Part shown: positions 16,776 through 26,095 of the stretch, piece by piece | Numbering within the stretch: position 1 is the stretch's first letter | Layout: each line of letters begins with the position of its first letter | Assembly (NCBI RefSeq): GCF_900015215.1 | Contig: NZ_LN555523.1 | Span: 1,163,481 to 1,227,480 of the forward strand | Reading direction: 5' to 3' | DNA: 64,000 bases | DNA from: Romboutsia ilealis | GTDB taxonomy: Bacteria > Bacillota > Clostridia > Peptostreptococcales > Peptostreptococcaceae | Position numbers and translations under genes: made by a program | The notes under the pieces: generated by a model | The model's database searches: none | Told to the model about the DNA's origin: nothing | What the model saw: only the letters and a program-made list of their open reading frames with translations

Positions 16776-17975
16776 TTGAGATTATTGCGTACTTATAGAA
16801 AAAGTATAAAGATTGAAGCTCTTACCAGTATATTTTTACTGATTGCAACTATATCTGCTTTATTTGTTTATAATACTTCACTAAAAGATATGTACGACTA
16901 TATATTAAATGACATATACATAGTAAATGAATTTTCGATACATATGTTTATAAATGAATTTTTAATGTCTATATTCTTTTTAGTTGCAGGTTTAGAAATA
17001 AAAGCTGAAATATTACATGGTAACCTATCATCTTTTAAAAAAGCTTCTTTTCCAGTTTTTGCGTCCATAGGAGGCGTAATTGTTCCTGCGTTAATATTTA
17101 TATTCATAAATAGGAATAGCCCATTTTTAAGTGGATTTTGTATTCCTATATCTACAGATATTGCATTTGCAGTAGGTATATTTATTTTATTTTCTAATAA
17201 GTTTAATCCTGCACTTAAAGTGTTTTTATTGTCTTTAGCTGTTGTTGATGATTTAATATCTATAGCTTTCATAGCCATCCTATATTCTTTAGATATAAAT
17301 TTTACATATTTGATAATTTCATTTGCAATTTTAATAACTTTGATTATAGCCAATAAATTATTTAAAGTTGAAAGTATTATATACTACCTTATAAGTGGGT
17401 TATGTTTATGGTATTTTGTACATTTAAGTGGAGTACATTCTACTATAAGTGGAATTATATTAGCTATTGCTATTCCATCAAAATCTTATACATGTAGAAA
17501 AAGTACCTTAGATAGATTACAATGTCTATTGGTACCTATAAATAGTTTATTTATTATACCGTTATTTGCTTTTGCAAATACTGGTATAGAACTTACATAT
17601 AATATTGATATAAGTAGCGCTAAACCTCTTTATATAGGCATAATATTGGGACTTAGTGTAGGTAAACCTCTAGGTATTATGTTATTTTGCTATTTAGGAA
17701 ATTTACTTAAGTTTACAGAAAAACCTAAAAATATAAGTTGGCTGGCTATATTTTTTGTATCGCTTATTGCTGGTATCGGATTTACCATGTCTATATTTGT
17801 ATCAGAACTAGCATTTGTTCATAATCTAACACTTATAAATATAGCTAAAATGGCAATACTTATTTCTGCATCTATATCTATAGCCGCAAGTTTTATAACA
17901 ATAAGTATTTACATATATGTATGTAAATTAAAAAACAAAACTACAAACTTAACTAGTAAATATTTAATATCTTGA
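16776..17975 (+). CDS. nhaA: Na+/H+ antiporter NhaA
   Basis: A 399-residue inner-membrane antiporter that exports Na+ (or Li+) in exchange for protons. It contains the NhaA signatures FFLVAGLEIKAEIL, the helix FCIPISTDIAFAVGIF, and the adjacent aspartates in LAVVDDLISIAF that bind ion and proton (equivalent to D163-D164 of E. coli), plus the HLSGVHSTISGIILA segment and a conserved late helix AGIGFTMSIFVSELAF. About 12 helices. The start is TTG after GGTTGGTGA, with no better ATG nearby. Monocistronic. Confidence 0.93.
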   Translation: MRLLRTYRKSIKIEALTSIFLLIATISALFVYNTSLKDMYDYILNDIYIVNEFSIHMFINEFLMSIFFLVAGLEIKAEILHGNLSSFKKASFPVFASIGGVIVPALIFIFINRNSPFLSGFCIPISTDIAFAVGIFILFSNKFNPALKVFLLSLAVVDDLISIAFIAILYSLDINFTYLIISFAILITLIIANKLFKVESIIYYLISGLCLWYFVHLSGVHSTISGIILAIAIPSKSYTCRKSTLDRLQCLLVPINSLFIIPLFAFANTGIELTYNIDISSAKPLYIGIILGLSVGKPLGIMLFCYLGNLLKFTEKPKNISWLAIFFVSLIAGIGFTMSIFVSELAFVHNLTLINIAKMAILISASISIAASFITISIYIYVCKLKNKTTNLTSKYLIS

Positions 17976-18120
17976 AAATAATATTTTTTATAAATAATTA
18001 TAATTTGCAATTAGATAAAATTAGATAAAAAAAGTTTTTATTTTGTAAGATAAAGTTTTTATTGTTTTAAATTTACTTTTTTAAGTAAAATGCTATTTCT
18101 TCAAATGGCCTGACTTAAAA

Positions 18121-18164
18121 AAATAAAGAAGTTATCTCTTAAAGAGGTAGCTTCTTTATTTTTT
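18121..18164. terminator. Bidirectional terminator nhaA / arsC-like gene
   Basis: AAATAAAGAAG pairs with CTTCTTTATTT, with a further inner stem CTCTT/AAGAG, T-runs on both sides, between convergent genes. Confidence 0.8.
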
Positions 18165-18176
18165 ATATTAATTAAA

Positions 18177-18530
18177 TTATAATAGCTTTTCTTTCCATTC
18201 ATCTACTTTAAATCCTATAACTACATTTTTACCATCATAAGCTATAGGTCTTTTTATAAGCATTCCGTCGCTTGATAATATATCTAAAAGCTTTTCATCT
18301 GATTCGGTTTTAACGATATCTTTTAAACCAAGTTCTCTATATTTTACTCCACTAGTGTTAAAGAACTTTTTAAGCTCATATCCACTTACTTCATACATTT
18401 CTTTTAATTCTTCTTTACTTGGTGGATTTTTAACTATTTCTATATTTTCAAATTCTAAATTATTTTCCTCAAGCCAAACCTTGGCCTTTCTTACGGTAGA
18501 TCATTTTGAATATCCATAAAATTTTATCAT
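18177..18530 (-). CDS. ArsC/Spx-family reductase, candidate selenoprotein (in-frame TGA at Cys10)
   Basis: Read from the ATG at 18530 (RBS GAAAGGATG), the frame gives 117 residues, the normal length of ArsC/Spx-family thiol oxidoreductases, interrupted once by TGA at codon 10 (18501-18503). The context is FYGYSK-[TGA]-STVRKAK, where the family has the catalytic cysteine (KCSTCRKA). The rest is intact, including NPPSKEELKE, KKFFNTSG, YRELGLKD, SSDGMLIKRPI and VGFKVDEWKE. Sixteen bases after the TGA the mRNA can form GCCAA-GGU-UUGGC, matching the bacterial SECIS pattern. If read as selenocysteine, it would act as a redox or arsenate reductase. The alternative is a pseudogene with a nonsense mutation, leaving a 73-residue piece from ATG 18398. 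I favour recoding: one stop, exactly at the Cys, with the rest undamaged. Confidence 0.7.
18473..18485 (-). promoter_or_regulatory. Candidate bacterial SECIS hairpin
   Basis: On the coding strand, GCCAA GGT TTGGC forms a 5-bp stem with the loop GGU. An outer AA/UU extension is possible past a bulged G. The loop G is 21 nucleotides after the UGA. Bacterial SECIS elements are read by SelB and typically have a short upper stem with G (often GGU) in the loop about 16-37 nucleotides after UGA, so position and loop both fit. No folding energy was computed. Confidence 0.6.
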
Positions 18531-18578
18531 ATTTATCATCCTTTCTATTATATATCTATATACCCTCAAATAAATAAT

Positions 18579-19889
18579 CTAATCTAATTTATTCCAAGGT
18601 ACAACTTCGACTTCTCCAAACCATCTTTCTTTAAGTCTATTCGAATACTCACCTTTATATCCTATAAAAGAAAGAACTATAAGCTCAATATACTTTGTAC
18701 CTATTTGGATTATATTCCACATATCTTCCACTGTTAAATTAGCTCTATTGTCTTTTCTAACTGGATGAACTATTTTATTTCTAAAATATATTACAAGATC
18801 TACTCCATCATCAAATTTTCCTCTTATCCAATCATCAAATAATTCAAGTTCATCACTTCCATGAGGTATATTACAAGCATTTAAAACCAATTTAATATTT
18901 TTAGAGGCATTGTTTTGATCAAATTGCTCATCATCTAATAAACCTTCTTTTTCTACAAGGATTATATATGAAAGAGCTTCTAAGGCAATTTGAATCGATA
19001 TTATATTATTTTCTAAGGTTATATCTCCAAGGGATTCTATATACCAATCTATAACATGTTTTATAGCTGGTCCATAATAACCATCCTCTAATTTATTACA
19101 CATAAGTGACAAATACTTTTCTATGTTATGATGATTTGAAATAGTGTCTGTCCAAGTTGGAACAAATCTAAATGGTGTAACTATATTTTCTATCCATAGT
19201 CTATATGTATTATTATTATTTTTATATCCCTTAGCAAGACATATGCCTATATACCTACCACACATAAAACTAAGGGCTGTAGATATTCTATCTAAGAAAT
19301 TTATAATATTATTAGTTTTAAAAGGTCGATTGTCTTTTCGCTTAATGCGCCCTATATGAGTTATTAAAAAACCTGATTTAGATTTTAGTTCATCATTAAG
19401 CTCTCTTCTATAATCATATCTTTTATCTATAGTAATATGAAAATCACTTATATCAAACTCTATTCTACCTGCAAATAATTTATCAACATGCTTTATCAAA
19501 TCACCTGGAAACTTATCTAAATTAACTATATTAAAATCAACATAATCTACAAAAGAGTTTTTCGATTTTATATGGTTATCATTTATATAACCTTCCATAT
19601 TAAAATCATTTCTAGCATTTATAGTTATTGAGATTGGTTTATATCCATAAATCTCAAGTATTGCATTGTCATAATCTAATTCTAAATCAACATCCTCGTC
19701 TTCAACGAATAGTATCTGTGCTTTAAAATTTATAGATATGGGAGGAGTCATTTTGTAATAGATTATACCACTACATCTATATTTTCTATCTAAGTAAATA
19801 CAGAAACGTCCTTCATAAATGCTTATATCTTCGTCTATTTTGTACCTCAAATACTCAGAAGATATTGCATTCCTAATTACTTTAGCCAT
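18579..19889 (-). CDS. HEPN-type protein, possible ApeA-like defence effector
   Basis: A soluble 436-residue protein of unknown function. The N-terminal half (about 1-200) is beta-rich. The C-terminal half is helical and carries YFRNKIVHPVRKDNR (about 376-390), a HEPN-type R-x4-H motif (RNKIVH) seen in RNases of toxin and abortive-infection systems. A beta-rich N-terminus plus a C-terminal HEPN with RN...H resembles ApeA-type anti-phage proteins; this is a domain-level resemblance by eye only. RBS AGGGGTGG precedes the ATG. It lies 48 bases upstream of the arsC-like gene on the same strand but is probably unrelated in function. It could equally be a non-defence HEPN protein. Confidence 0.5.
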   Translation of the reverse strand: MAKVIRNAISSEYLRYKIDEDISIYEGRFCIYLDRKYRCSGIIYYKMTPPISINFKAQILFVEDEDVDLELDYDNAILEIYGYKPISITINARNDFNMEGYINDNHIKSKNSFVDYVDFNIVNLDKFPGDLIKHVDKLFAGRIEFDISDFHITIDKRYDYRRELNDELKSKSGFLITHIGRIKRKDNRPFKTNNIINFLDRISTALSFMCGRYIGICLAKGYKNNNNTYRLWIENIVTPFRFVPTWTDTISNHHNIEKYLSLMCNKLEDGYYGPAIKHVIDWYIESLGDITLENNIISIQIALEALSYIILVEKEGLLDDEQFDQNNASKNIKLVLNACNIPHGSDELELFDDWIRGKFDDGVDLVIYFRNKIVHPVRKDNRANLTVEDMWNIIQIGTKYIELIVLSFIGYKGEYSNRLKERWFGEVEVVPWNKLD

Positions 19890-20018
19890 TTACCCACCCC
19901 TGTAATATTATAGTATACATTATTATATCATAATAAGTAGTTTAATATATAGATTTAAATTTTTAATATTATGGTATATAATTAATAAAATATGAAAAGA
20001 AAATAAGAGGTGAATAAT

Positions 20019-20798
20019 TTGATAACTATAATATCTCCTGCAACCACTATGAATTTTGATAAAGATATTAATTTAGAAAACTCTTTTGACCCAGTATTTA
20101 AAGAAGACATAAATTATCTTATAAGTATACTAAAAGAACTAAATATAAAAGAAATAAGCGATTTGATGAATTTGAGTGAAGATTTGTCTAAATTAAATTA
20201 TGATAGATACCAAAACTTATTAAATTCTAATAATAAAAAGCTTCAAAGCATACTTGCTTTTGATGGAGAAGTATTTAATTCTATGAATACTTCAGATTTT
20301 AATGAATATGATTTTAACTTTGCAAATGAACATCTAAGGATTTTATCTGGTTTATATGGAATATTATCCCCTTTAGATTTAATAGAGCCTTATAGGCTTG
20401 AAATGAAAGCTAAACTTGAAAATAAAAACGGAAAAGATTTATATAAGTTCTGGAAAAGTAAAATAACAGATTACATAATTAAAGAATTAGAGAATCATGA
20501 AAATAAAGTACTATTAAACTTAGCTTCATCAGAATATCTAAAATGTATTGACTTAAAACTTATAAAAAAAGATTTTAAGTTTATAGATGTGGTATTTAAA
20601 GATTATGATTTAAAGACAAATACATATAAGGTAAAAGGACTTTATGCTAAAAAAGCTCGTGGATATATGTGTAGATTTATAATAAAAAATAAAATAGATT
20701 CTGTTGATGATTTATTAAAATTTAATATTGAAGGTTATACCTATAATAATGACCTATCGTATGATGATGTAATAACATTTACAAGAAAAAATATATAA
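20019..20798 (+). CDS. yaaA: Peroxide stress protein YaaA
   Basis: A cytoplasmic DUF328/UPF0246 protein that limits free iron and oxidative DNA damage during H2O2 stress. Family features: N-terminal ISPATTMNF, LLAFDGEVF-type segment (here LQSILAFDGEVFNSMN), LRILSGLYGILSPLDLIEPYRLEM, WKSKITDYI, LNLASSEYLKCID, and the C-terminal KKARGYMCRFIIKN. I chose TTG at 20019 because AAGAGGTG sits six bases before it and homologues start MI-x-IISPA; a GTG at 20010 overlaps that site. Length is then 259 residues, as expected. Confidence 0.93.
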   Translation: MITIISPATTMNFDKDINLENSFDPVFKEDINYLISILKELNIKEISDLMNLSEDLSKLNYDRYQNLLNSNNKKLQSILAFDGEVFNSMNTSDFNEYDFNFANEHLRILSGLYGILSPLDLIEPYRLEMKAKLENKNGKDLYKFWKSKITDYIIKELENHENKVLLNLASSEYLKCIDLKLIKKDFKFIDVVFKDYDLKTNTYKVKGLYAKKARGYMCRFIIKNKIDSVDDLLKFNIEGYTYNNDLSYDDVITFTRKNI

Positions 20799-20800
20799 AT

Positions 20801-20848
20801 AAAAAGAGTATCTATTATGGTATTAATCATATTTAGATACTCTTTTTT
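20801..20848. terminator. Bidirectional terminator yaaA / yihY
   Basis: Fourteen-base arms AAAAAGAGTATCTA and complement with a 19-base loop and T-run; its distal part overlaps the 3-prime end of the convergent gene. Confidence 0.8.
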
Positions 20849-21675
20849 GCCTTTTTTAATTTTCTAAAGTATAATCGTACATTTACTTCTAATCCTATTA
20901 ATATAGACCAACTACTTAAATAAAGCCATGTTATTAAAACTATAATTCCGCCAATACTTCCATAGACAACTTCATAATTTGAATAGTTATTAGTATAATA
21001 TGAATAAAAAAATGATATAAATAACCACACTAATGTAGCTATTATAGAGCCAGGTATTACATCTTTTGTTTTTATCTTCTTATTTGGTGTGTATTTATAT
21101 AAATTAACTAATATAATTATAAGGGTAGATATTCCTACTATATATCTAAGAATATTCCATATATATATAAATATACTATTAAGGCCTATAATATTAAATA
21201 TAAAGTATCCTATCAATTCTCCATAAATCAATAGTATTATAGATGAGAAAATAAGAACTAAAATACTTATAGTAAAAATAAAACTAATTATACATACTTT
21301 AAGAAAAGATCTAGTTTCTTTAACTTTATAAGATTTATTCATCCATCGAATTAATGATCTGATTCCTCTTGATGAAGTCCATAAAGTAAAAACAAAACTT
21401 AATATTAAAAATCCTAAGCTTTTATTATCTATTGCTGAATTTATTATAGATAATATTATAGTAAATACACTTTCTGGAAGGATATTTCTTATTGTTAAAA
21501 TAGACTTATTTAAATGAAACGTTGGTATATAAACTATAATACTTATAGTAAATATTAAAAATGGAAACATAGATAATAGTAAATAAAAAGACATTTCAGC
21601 AGCTTTAGAATTTATTTCATTATAATTAAATTTTCTAGAAATATCTCTAATATAATCTACATTTAATTTTTTCAT
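20833..21675 (-). CDS. YihY/BrkB-family inner-membrane protein
   Basis: A 280-residue membrane protein with six predicted helices. It has the YihY (formerly misnamed RNase BN) hallmarks: the N-terminal segment SKAAEMSFYLLLSMFPFLIF and the middle FTLWTSSRGIRSLIRWMNKSY, then NLYKYTPNKK and PGSIIATLVW, ending LTWLYLSSWSILIGLEVN. Function is not established for the family; a transport role is suspected. A short basic tail (LRKLKKAKKS-like) is cytoplasmic. The ATG follows AGGAG. It is monocistronic, with terminators on both sides. Confidence 0.88.
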   Translation of the reverse strand: MKKLNVDYIRDISRKFNYNEINSKAAEMSFYLLLSMFPFLIFTISIIVYIPTFHLNKSILTIRNILPESVFTIILSIINSAIDNKSLGFLILSFVFTLWTSSRGIRSLIRWMNKSYKVKETRSFLKVCIISFIFTISILVLIFSSIILLIYGELIGYFIFNIIGLNSIFIYIWNILRYIVGISTLIIILVNLYKYTPNKKIKTKDVIPGSIIATLVWLFISFFYSYYTNNYSNYEVVYGSIGGIIVLITWLYLSSWSILIGLEVNVRLYFRKLKKAKKSI

Positions 21676-21786
21676 AAATTACTCCTATAAACTTTTTGAT
21701 TTATTTTATATTGTATTTTAAATTCTATATATTAATTACTTATATTTAAAATTAAATTATTTAAAATTGTAACTTATATATAATAA

Positions 21787-21829
21787 AAGAGCTCTATTTA
21801 GTGAAAAACAACACTATATAGAACTCTTA
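21787..21829 (-). terminator. Terminator after the phosphosugar mutase gene
   Basis: On the minus strand, AAGAGTTCTATATAGTG pairs with CACTAAATAGAGCTCTT (15 of 17 positions), followed by a short T-rich run. Confidence 0.65.
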
Positions 21830-21851
21830 CTATATATATTATATTAAGCTA

Positions 21852-23588
21852 TTAACAGTAAAGCTTACTAGTAGCTTCTTTATTTTCTATAATTAGACTA
21901 TTAACAGTAGTATCTATATATTTATTTATACTATCAATCTTATCAGTAGCTTCATTTTCATTTATACCTTTTACAGCTATATAGAATTTAAGTTTAGGTT
22001 CAGTTCCAGACGGTCTTATAGCAACCCAAGATCCATCCTCTAAAAAGAACTTTAATACATCAGCTTTTGGAAGATTATCTATACCCTTTGAATAGTCTTT
22101 CATATCAACCACCTTAAAGTCTCCCATAGAACTTACTTTATTTTCTCTAAAATAGCTTATGATATCTTTTATCTTAGCTAAACCTTCTATACCTTTTAAT
22201 GTTATTGATATAGTTTTCTCTTTAAAGAATCCATACTTTTCATATAAAGATATTAAACCTTCATATAAGCTCATACCTTTTGAATAGTAGTAAGCAGCCA
22301 TTTCAGATATTAAAACTGAAGCAACTACACCATCTTTATCTCTAGCATGAGTTCCAACTAAGTATCCATAACTTTCTTCATATCCGAATAAATAAGTCTT
22401 TTCATTATTATTTTCTTCAAATGACTTAATCTTCTCTCCTATAAATTTAAATCCAGTTAAAACATTTAATACTTCTACATTATTAGCTTTAGCAATATCT
22501 GCACCAAACTCAGAAGTAACTATAGTTTTTATAAGTGTAGAGTTTTCTTTTAACTCACCTTTTTCTTTTAATCCTTCTATTATATAGTCAGTTAAAAGTC
22601 CACCTATTTGGTTTCCAGTTAAAAGTGCATAATCTCCAGTAGTAGTCTTAACAGCTACACCAACTCTATCACAATCAGGGTCAGTTGCTATAACTAAATC
22701 AGCACCATTTCTTTTAGCTAATTCTATACCTCTACTTAGAGCTTTTTGTTCTTCTGGATTAGGATATTCTATTCCTGCAAAGTTAGGATCTGGATTTTCC
22801 TCTTCTTTAACGACTATTATATTTTCAAATCCAACTTCTGATAAAGCACGTCTTATTGGTTTATTACCAGTACCGCAAAGTGGAGTAAACACTATTTTAA
22901 ATTCTTTTCCTACTTTTTCTATTAAATCTTTTCTTATAACTTGTTTTTTAACAGCTTCAATAAATTCAGTATCTGCTTTTTCATCTAATGTCACAACTAA
23001 ATTTTTATTTTCCTCTGTTAATGTAGGTATTGTGCTATAATCATGTATACTGTTTATTTCTTCAGTTATAGCATTTGCAATATGTGGCATAACTTGAGCT
23101 CCATCTTCCCAGTATACTTTGTATCCATTATATTCTGGTGGATTGTGACTAGCAGTTATAACTATACCAGCTATAGTATTTAAGTTTCTAACTGCAAAAG
23201 ATAATTCAGGAGTAGTTCTTAAAGAGTCAAATATATATGCTTTTATACCACAAGCCGCTAATGTATTTGCTGCTTCTATACAAAATTCTCTAGACATATG
23301 TCTATTATCGTGAGCTATTACAACACCTCTACTTTTTTCTTCTTCAGTAGTGTTCTTTATTATGTAATTAGCAAGACCAAAAGTAGCTCTTCTTACTGTA
23401 TATATATTAATTCTATTAGTTCCAGCAGCTATAACACCTCTTAACCCTGCTGTACCAAACTCTAAATCCTTGTAAAATCTATCTTCAATTTCCTTTTCAT
23501 TACCTTCTAAATTTAATAGTTCTTCCTTAGTTTCTTTGTCAAAGTATGGATTGTTTCTCCATTCTTTATACTTATCCATATAGTTCAT
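21852..23588 (-). CDS. pgcA: Phosphoglucomutase/phosphomannomutase (alpha-D-phosphohexomutase)
   Basis: Interconverts hexose-1- and 6-phosphates (most likely glucose), feeding UDP-glucose and cell-envelope glycan synthesis. At 578 residues it has four domains: active-site serine loop TASHNPPEYNGYKVYW (about 147-162), metal-binding loop DPDCDRVGV (about 309-317), sugar-binding loop FGYEESYGYL (about 402-411) and phosphate-binding loop RPSGTEPKLKFY (about 538-549). The extended N-terminus with AGLRGVIAAGTNRIN matches Firmicute PgcA. Start is ATG after GGGGGG-type sequence. Monocistronic. Confidence 0.94.
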   Translation of the reverse strand: MNYMDKYKEWRNNPYFDKETKEELLNLEGNEKEIEDRFYKDLEFGTAGLRGVIAAGTNRINIYTVRRATFGLANYIIKNTTEEEKSRGVVIAHDNRHMSREFCIEAANTLAACGIKAYIFDSLRTTPELSFAVRNLNTIAGIVITASHNPPEYNGYKVYWEDGAQVMPHIANAITEEINSIHDYSTIPTLTEENKNLVVTLDEKADTEFIEAVKKQVIRKDLIEKVGKEFKIVFTPLCGTGNKPIRRALSEVGFENIIVVKEEENPDPNFAGIEYPNPEEQKALSRGIELAKRNGADLVIATDPDCDRVGVAVKTTTGDYALLTGNQIGGLLTDYIIEGLKEKGELKENSTLIKTIVTSEFGADIAKANNVEVLNVLTGFKFIGEKIKSFEENNNEKTYLFGYEESYGYLVGTHARDKDGVVASVLISEMAAYYYSKGMSLYEGLISLYEKYGFFKEKTISITLKGIEGLAKIKDIISYFRENKVSSMGDFKVVDMKDYSKGIDNLPKADVLKFFLEDGSWVAIRPSGTEPKLKFYIAVKGINENEATDKIDSINKYIDTTVNSLIIENKEATSKLYC

Positions 23589-23705
23589 TATAAAAATGCC
23601 CCCCTTAAATTACTTATATTTTGATAATATATATTTATGTATATTTTATACTGTTTTAATATTTTAGTAAAGATTACTTATATAGTCAATAATTTGTATT
23701 TGCTT

Positions 23706-24497
23706 TTAATTTAATATGTATATATCTATTGTTTGCCTTCCCCAGCTATATGCCTCTTTCTTACTTCCCATAAATATATCTATTTTATTCCCTTTTATAG
23801 CTCCACCGCAGTCTTCTGCAGTAAATGTCATATTAAATTTTGGAATATATACTTTTGTACCATAGGGTATTACGTTTGGATCAACAGCTATTGTTCCCCA
23901 TTTAGGTTTTGTTCCTGTTGAAGTTATTGTGCCCGTTGCATAAGCTGTTGCAACAACACTCATTTGCCTAGAGTTACTTCCCCTTGAAGCTACCGTAATC
24001 TCTTCTTTTGTTCCCTTTTTTATAACTTTATCAGTTGGATTCTTTATTACTTTTTCTGATACTAAATTTTTCTCAACCAATTTCCCATCTTCATAAATTA
24101 GTTCATATGTAATTTCTTTTTCTCCATCTTTTCCTTCCTGATCTACTTTAGTTTCTCCTTTTGATAAGCTATCATCTTCATTTATAGTTATCTCAAACGG
24201 TACTTTCTCATATTCTTTTTGCTCTTTTATATCAATCTTTACTATATTTATTTGCATATAGTCTTTTAATTCATCATTTATATCAGGTGTTATCTTGTCA
24301 TAATCATCGTATTCTATGCCTTTTTCATCTAATAGAGATTTTATATTTTTCTTAAATGATGATGTTATTATTTCTTTACCATTTACCGTTATTTTGATTT
24401 GTTCTTTTTTTAGTATCTGGTATGAAAACAATGATATTATCATTATTAAAACAGAAGATAAAAATACAACTATTTTATGTTTCTCCTTAATTTTCAT
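23706..24497 (-). CDS. G5/3D-domain cell-wall protein (YabE/RpfB-like)
   Basis: A 263-residue surface protein with an N-terminal signal anchor (about 8-28), a DUF348-type segment (KITVNGKEIITSS, LLDEKGIEYDDYDKITP, about 35-75), a G5 domain (about 85-165, with EKVPFEITINEDD and KVDQEGKDGEKEITYELIYEDG) and a C-terminal 3D domain (about 178-263: VVATAYATG, GTIAVDPNVIPYGTKVYIP, AEDCGGAIKG, KIDIFM) whose Asp residues resemble lytic transglycosylase MltA and RpfB catalytic sites. The family remodels peptidoglycan during resuscitation or spore-related growth. RBS AGGAGG before the ATG. Monocistronic, AT-rich flanks. Confidence 0.9.
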   Translation of the reverse strand: MKIKEKHKIVVFLSSVLIMIISLFSYQILKKEQIKITVNGKEIITSSFKKNIKSLLDEKGIEYDDYDKITPDINDELKDYMQINIVKIDIKEQKEYEKVPFEITINEDDSLSKGETKVDQEGKDGEKEITYELIYEDGKLVEKNLVSEKVIKNPTDKVIKKGTKEEITVASRGSNSRQMSVVATAYATGTITSTGTKPKWGTIAVDPNVIPYGTKVYIPKFNMTFTAEDCGGAIKGNKIDIFMGSKKEAYSWGRQTIDIYILN

Positions 24498-24651
24498 ATA
24501 TCCTCCTTAAAAATCATATTATTTTCAAATTTATCTATTCAATAGCTTGTTTTTAAATATATATTAATAAATTAATAAAATATGTAATAAATTTGTAATG
24601 TATATATATGATAAAGAGAATAATAACTTTGCAATAAAATAATAAATAAAT

Positions 24652-24683
24652 AAAAAAGCTATCTAAATATAGATAGCTTTTTT
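24652..24683 (-). terminator. Terminator after the cystine-type symporter gene
   Basis: AAAAAAGCTATCT and its exact complement with a six-base loop; T-run on either strand, 11 bases beyond the stop codon. Confidence 0.85.
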
Positions 24684-24694
24684 ATTTATTTATT

Positions 24695-26095
24695 TTACTT
24701 ATTTTCTGAAACTGAAGCACCATTAAATACTTCTTTATCTAACTTTTTAAGAGACTTACCAACTGTTACAGCTGTAGTGGTTGCACCATTTACATTTAAC
24801 ATTGTACGTCCCATATCAAGTATTGGATCTATTGCAAGTATTCCACCAGCTAGTGGGAAGTATGATCCGATACCTACCCCTGATAAAACTACTGAAACTG
24901 CCATTGTAGCTGTTCCTGGAAGTCCTGCTATACCTAACGAACTTATAGTTATAACAACTAAAAGCATAGCGTAGAAGCTCGCGTTCATTTCAATGTTAGC
25001 CATATTAGCTATTGTTACTGCCATTAATGCAGGGTATATACCAGCACATCCATTCATACCCATATTAGCGCCTAAACTTGCAGTGAAACTTGCAACACCT
25101 TCTTCAACACCTTGTTTATCAGTTAAAGCCTCTATTGTAACAGGTAATGTACCTAAACTTGATCTAGATGTAAACGCAAGAAGTAATGGTTCTGCAGCAT
25201 TTTTTATATAAGTTATTGGATTTAATCCATTTATTGCTATTATTACTAAATGTACGATAAACATTATAGCAACTGATATGTATAATGCTACTACAAACTG
25301 AACAACAGATATCATAGATGCTAATCCGCGAGCTGTTATAGTATTAGCTAGTAAAGCAACTACTGCATACGGCATAAACTTAATTACTGTCATAGCAACT
25401 GAGACTATTATTTTATAGAATGCTTCTACTAAATCTATAAATGGCTTTATAATATCTAAATACTTTTTGCTTAGTCTCTTTACTGCAAGTCCTAAGAAAG
25501 TAGCAAATATTATTATAGCAACTATATTTCCATCAGCCATAGATGCAACAGGATTTGATGGTAGTAATCCTCTTAAAGTATCAACTAAAGGAGTTATTTC
25601 TCTAAGTTCTGTATCGGCTGTAGCTACTACATCCGTTCCTACCCCTAGTTTCATAACATTACCTACTACTATACCAACTATTGCAGCAAGTGCAGTTGTC
25701 ATAAGTAACATTCCTAATGATTTAAATGTTAATCTTCCTAAATCATCACCTTCACCCATGTTTATGATAACTCTTAATATTGATACAAATACCATTGGAA
25801 CAACTAACATCTTTAATAGATCCATAAATCCTGAACCAAATAATCCATACCATTTAGTAACTTCTTGTAACCAAGTAACCCCTGCTGGATCTTCTGGAAG
25901 TCCTGCTACTAATTGTATGATAACCCCTAATATAAGTCCTATTATTGTTGCATATATTGTTCTTGTAGAAAATTTAACTTTCTTCTTTTCGAACTGCTTA
26001 ACAATAAAGAATGTTCCTATAAGTACAGCTATAAAAATAATAGTTTTTATATCTGTAATCATAAGGAATTGTGGAAAAAATGAACTCTCTCCCAT
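24695..26095 (-). CDS. Sodium/proton-dicarboxylate (DAACS) symporter, probable L-cystine transporter
   Basis: A 466-residue membrane symporter of the DAACS family with about nine helices and re-entrant loops. Characteristic segments are GLLPSNPVASMADGNIVAII, the serine-rich re-entrant FTSRSSLGTLPVTIEAL, and ASFTASLGANMGMNGCAGIY. The N-terminal arrangement (KFSTRTIYATIIGLILGVII) and the TSRSSLGTLPVT loop resemble the TcyP cystine transporter more than GltP glutamate carriers. Cystine supply would fit the thiol and sulfur metabolism elsewhere in the window, but substrate is inferred. ATG after GGAGG. Monocistronic. Confidence 0.85.
   Translation of the reverse strand: MGESSFFPQFLMITDIKTIIFIAVLIGTFFIVKQFEKKKVKFSTRTIYATIIGLILGVIIQLVAGLPEDPAGVTWLQEVTKWYGLFGSGFMDLLKMLVVPMVFVSILRVIINMGEGDDLGRLTFKSLGMLLMTTALAAIVGIVVGNVMKLGVGTDVVATADTELREITPLVDTLRGLLPSNPVASMADGNIVAIIIFATFLGLAVKRLSKKYLDIIKPFIDLVEAFYKIIVSVAMTVIKFMPYAVVALLANTITARGLASMISVVQFVVALYISVAIMFIVHLVIIAINGLNPITYIKNAAEPLLLAFTSRSSLGTLPVTIEALTDKQGVEEGVASFTASLGANMGMNGCAGIYPALMAVTIANMANIEMNASFYAMLLVVITISSLGIAGLPGTATMAVSVVLSGVGIGSYFPLAGGILAIDPILDMGRTMLNVNGATTTAVTVGKSLKKLDKEVFNGASVSENK

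Noticed and set aside
18177-18398. Standalone 73-residue ArsC-like fragment as the real gene
   Set aside because: There is no ribosome binding site at ATG 18398, and coding similarity continues upstream to ATG 18530 with a good site; only the single TGA interrupts it.
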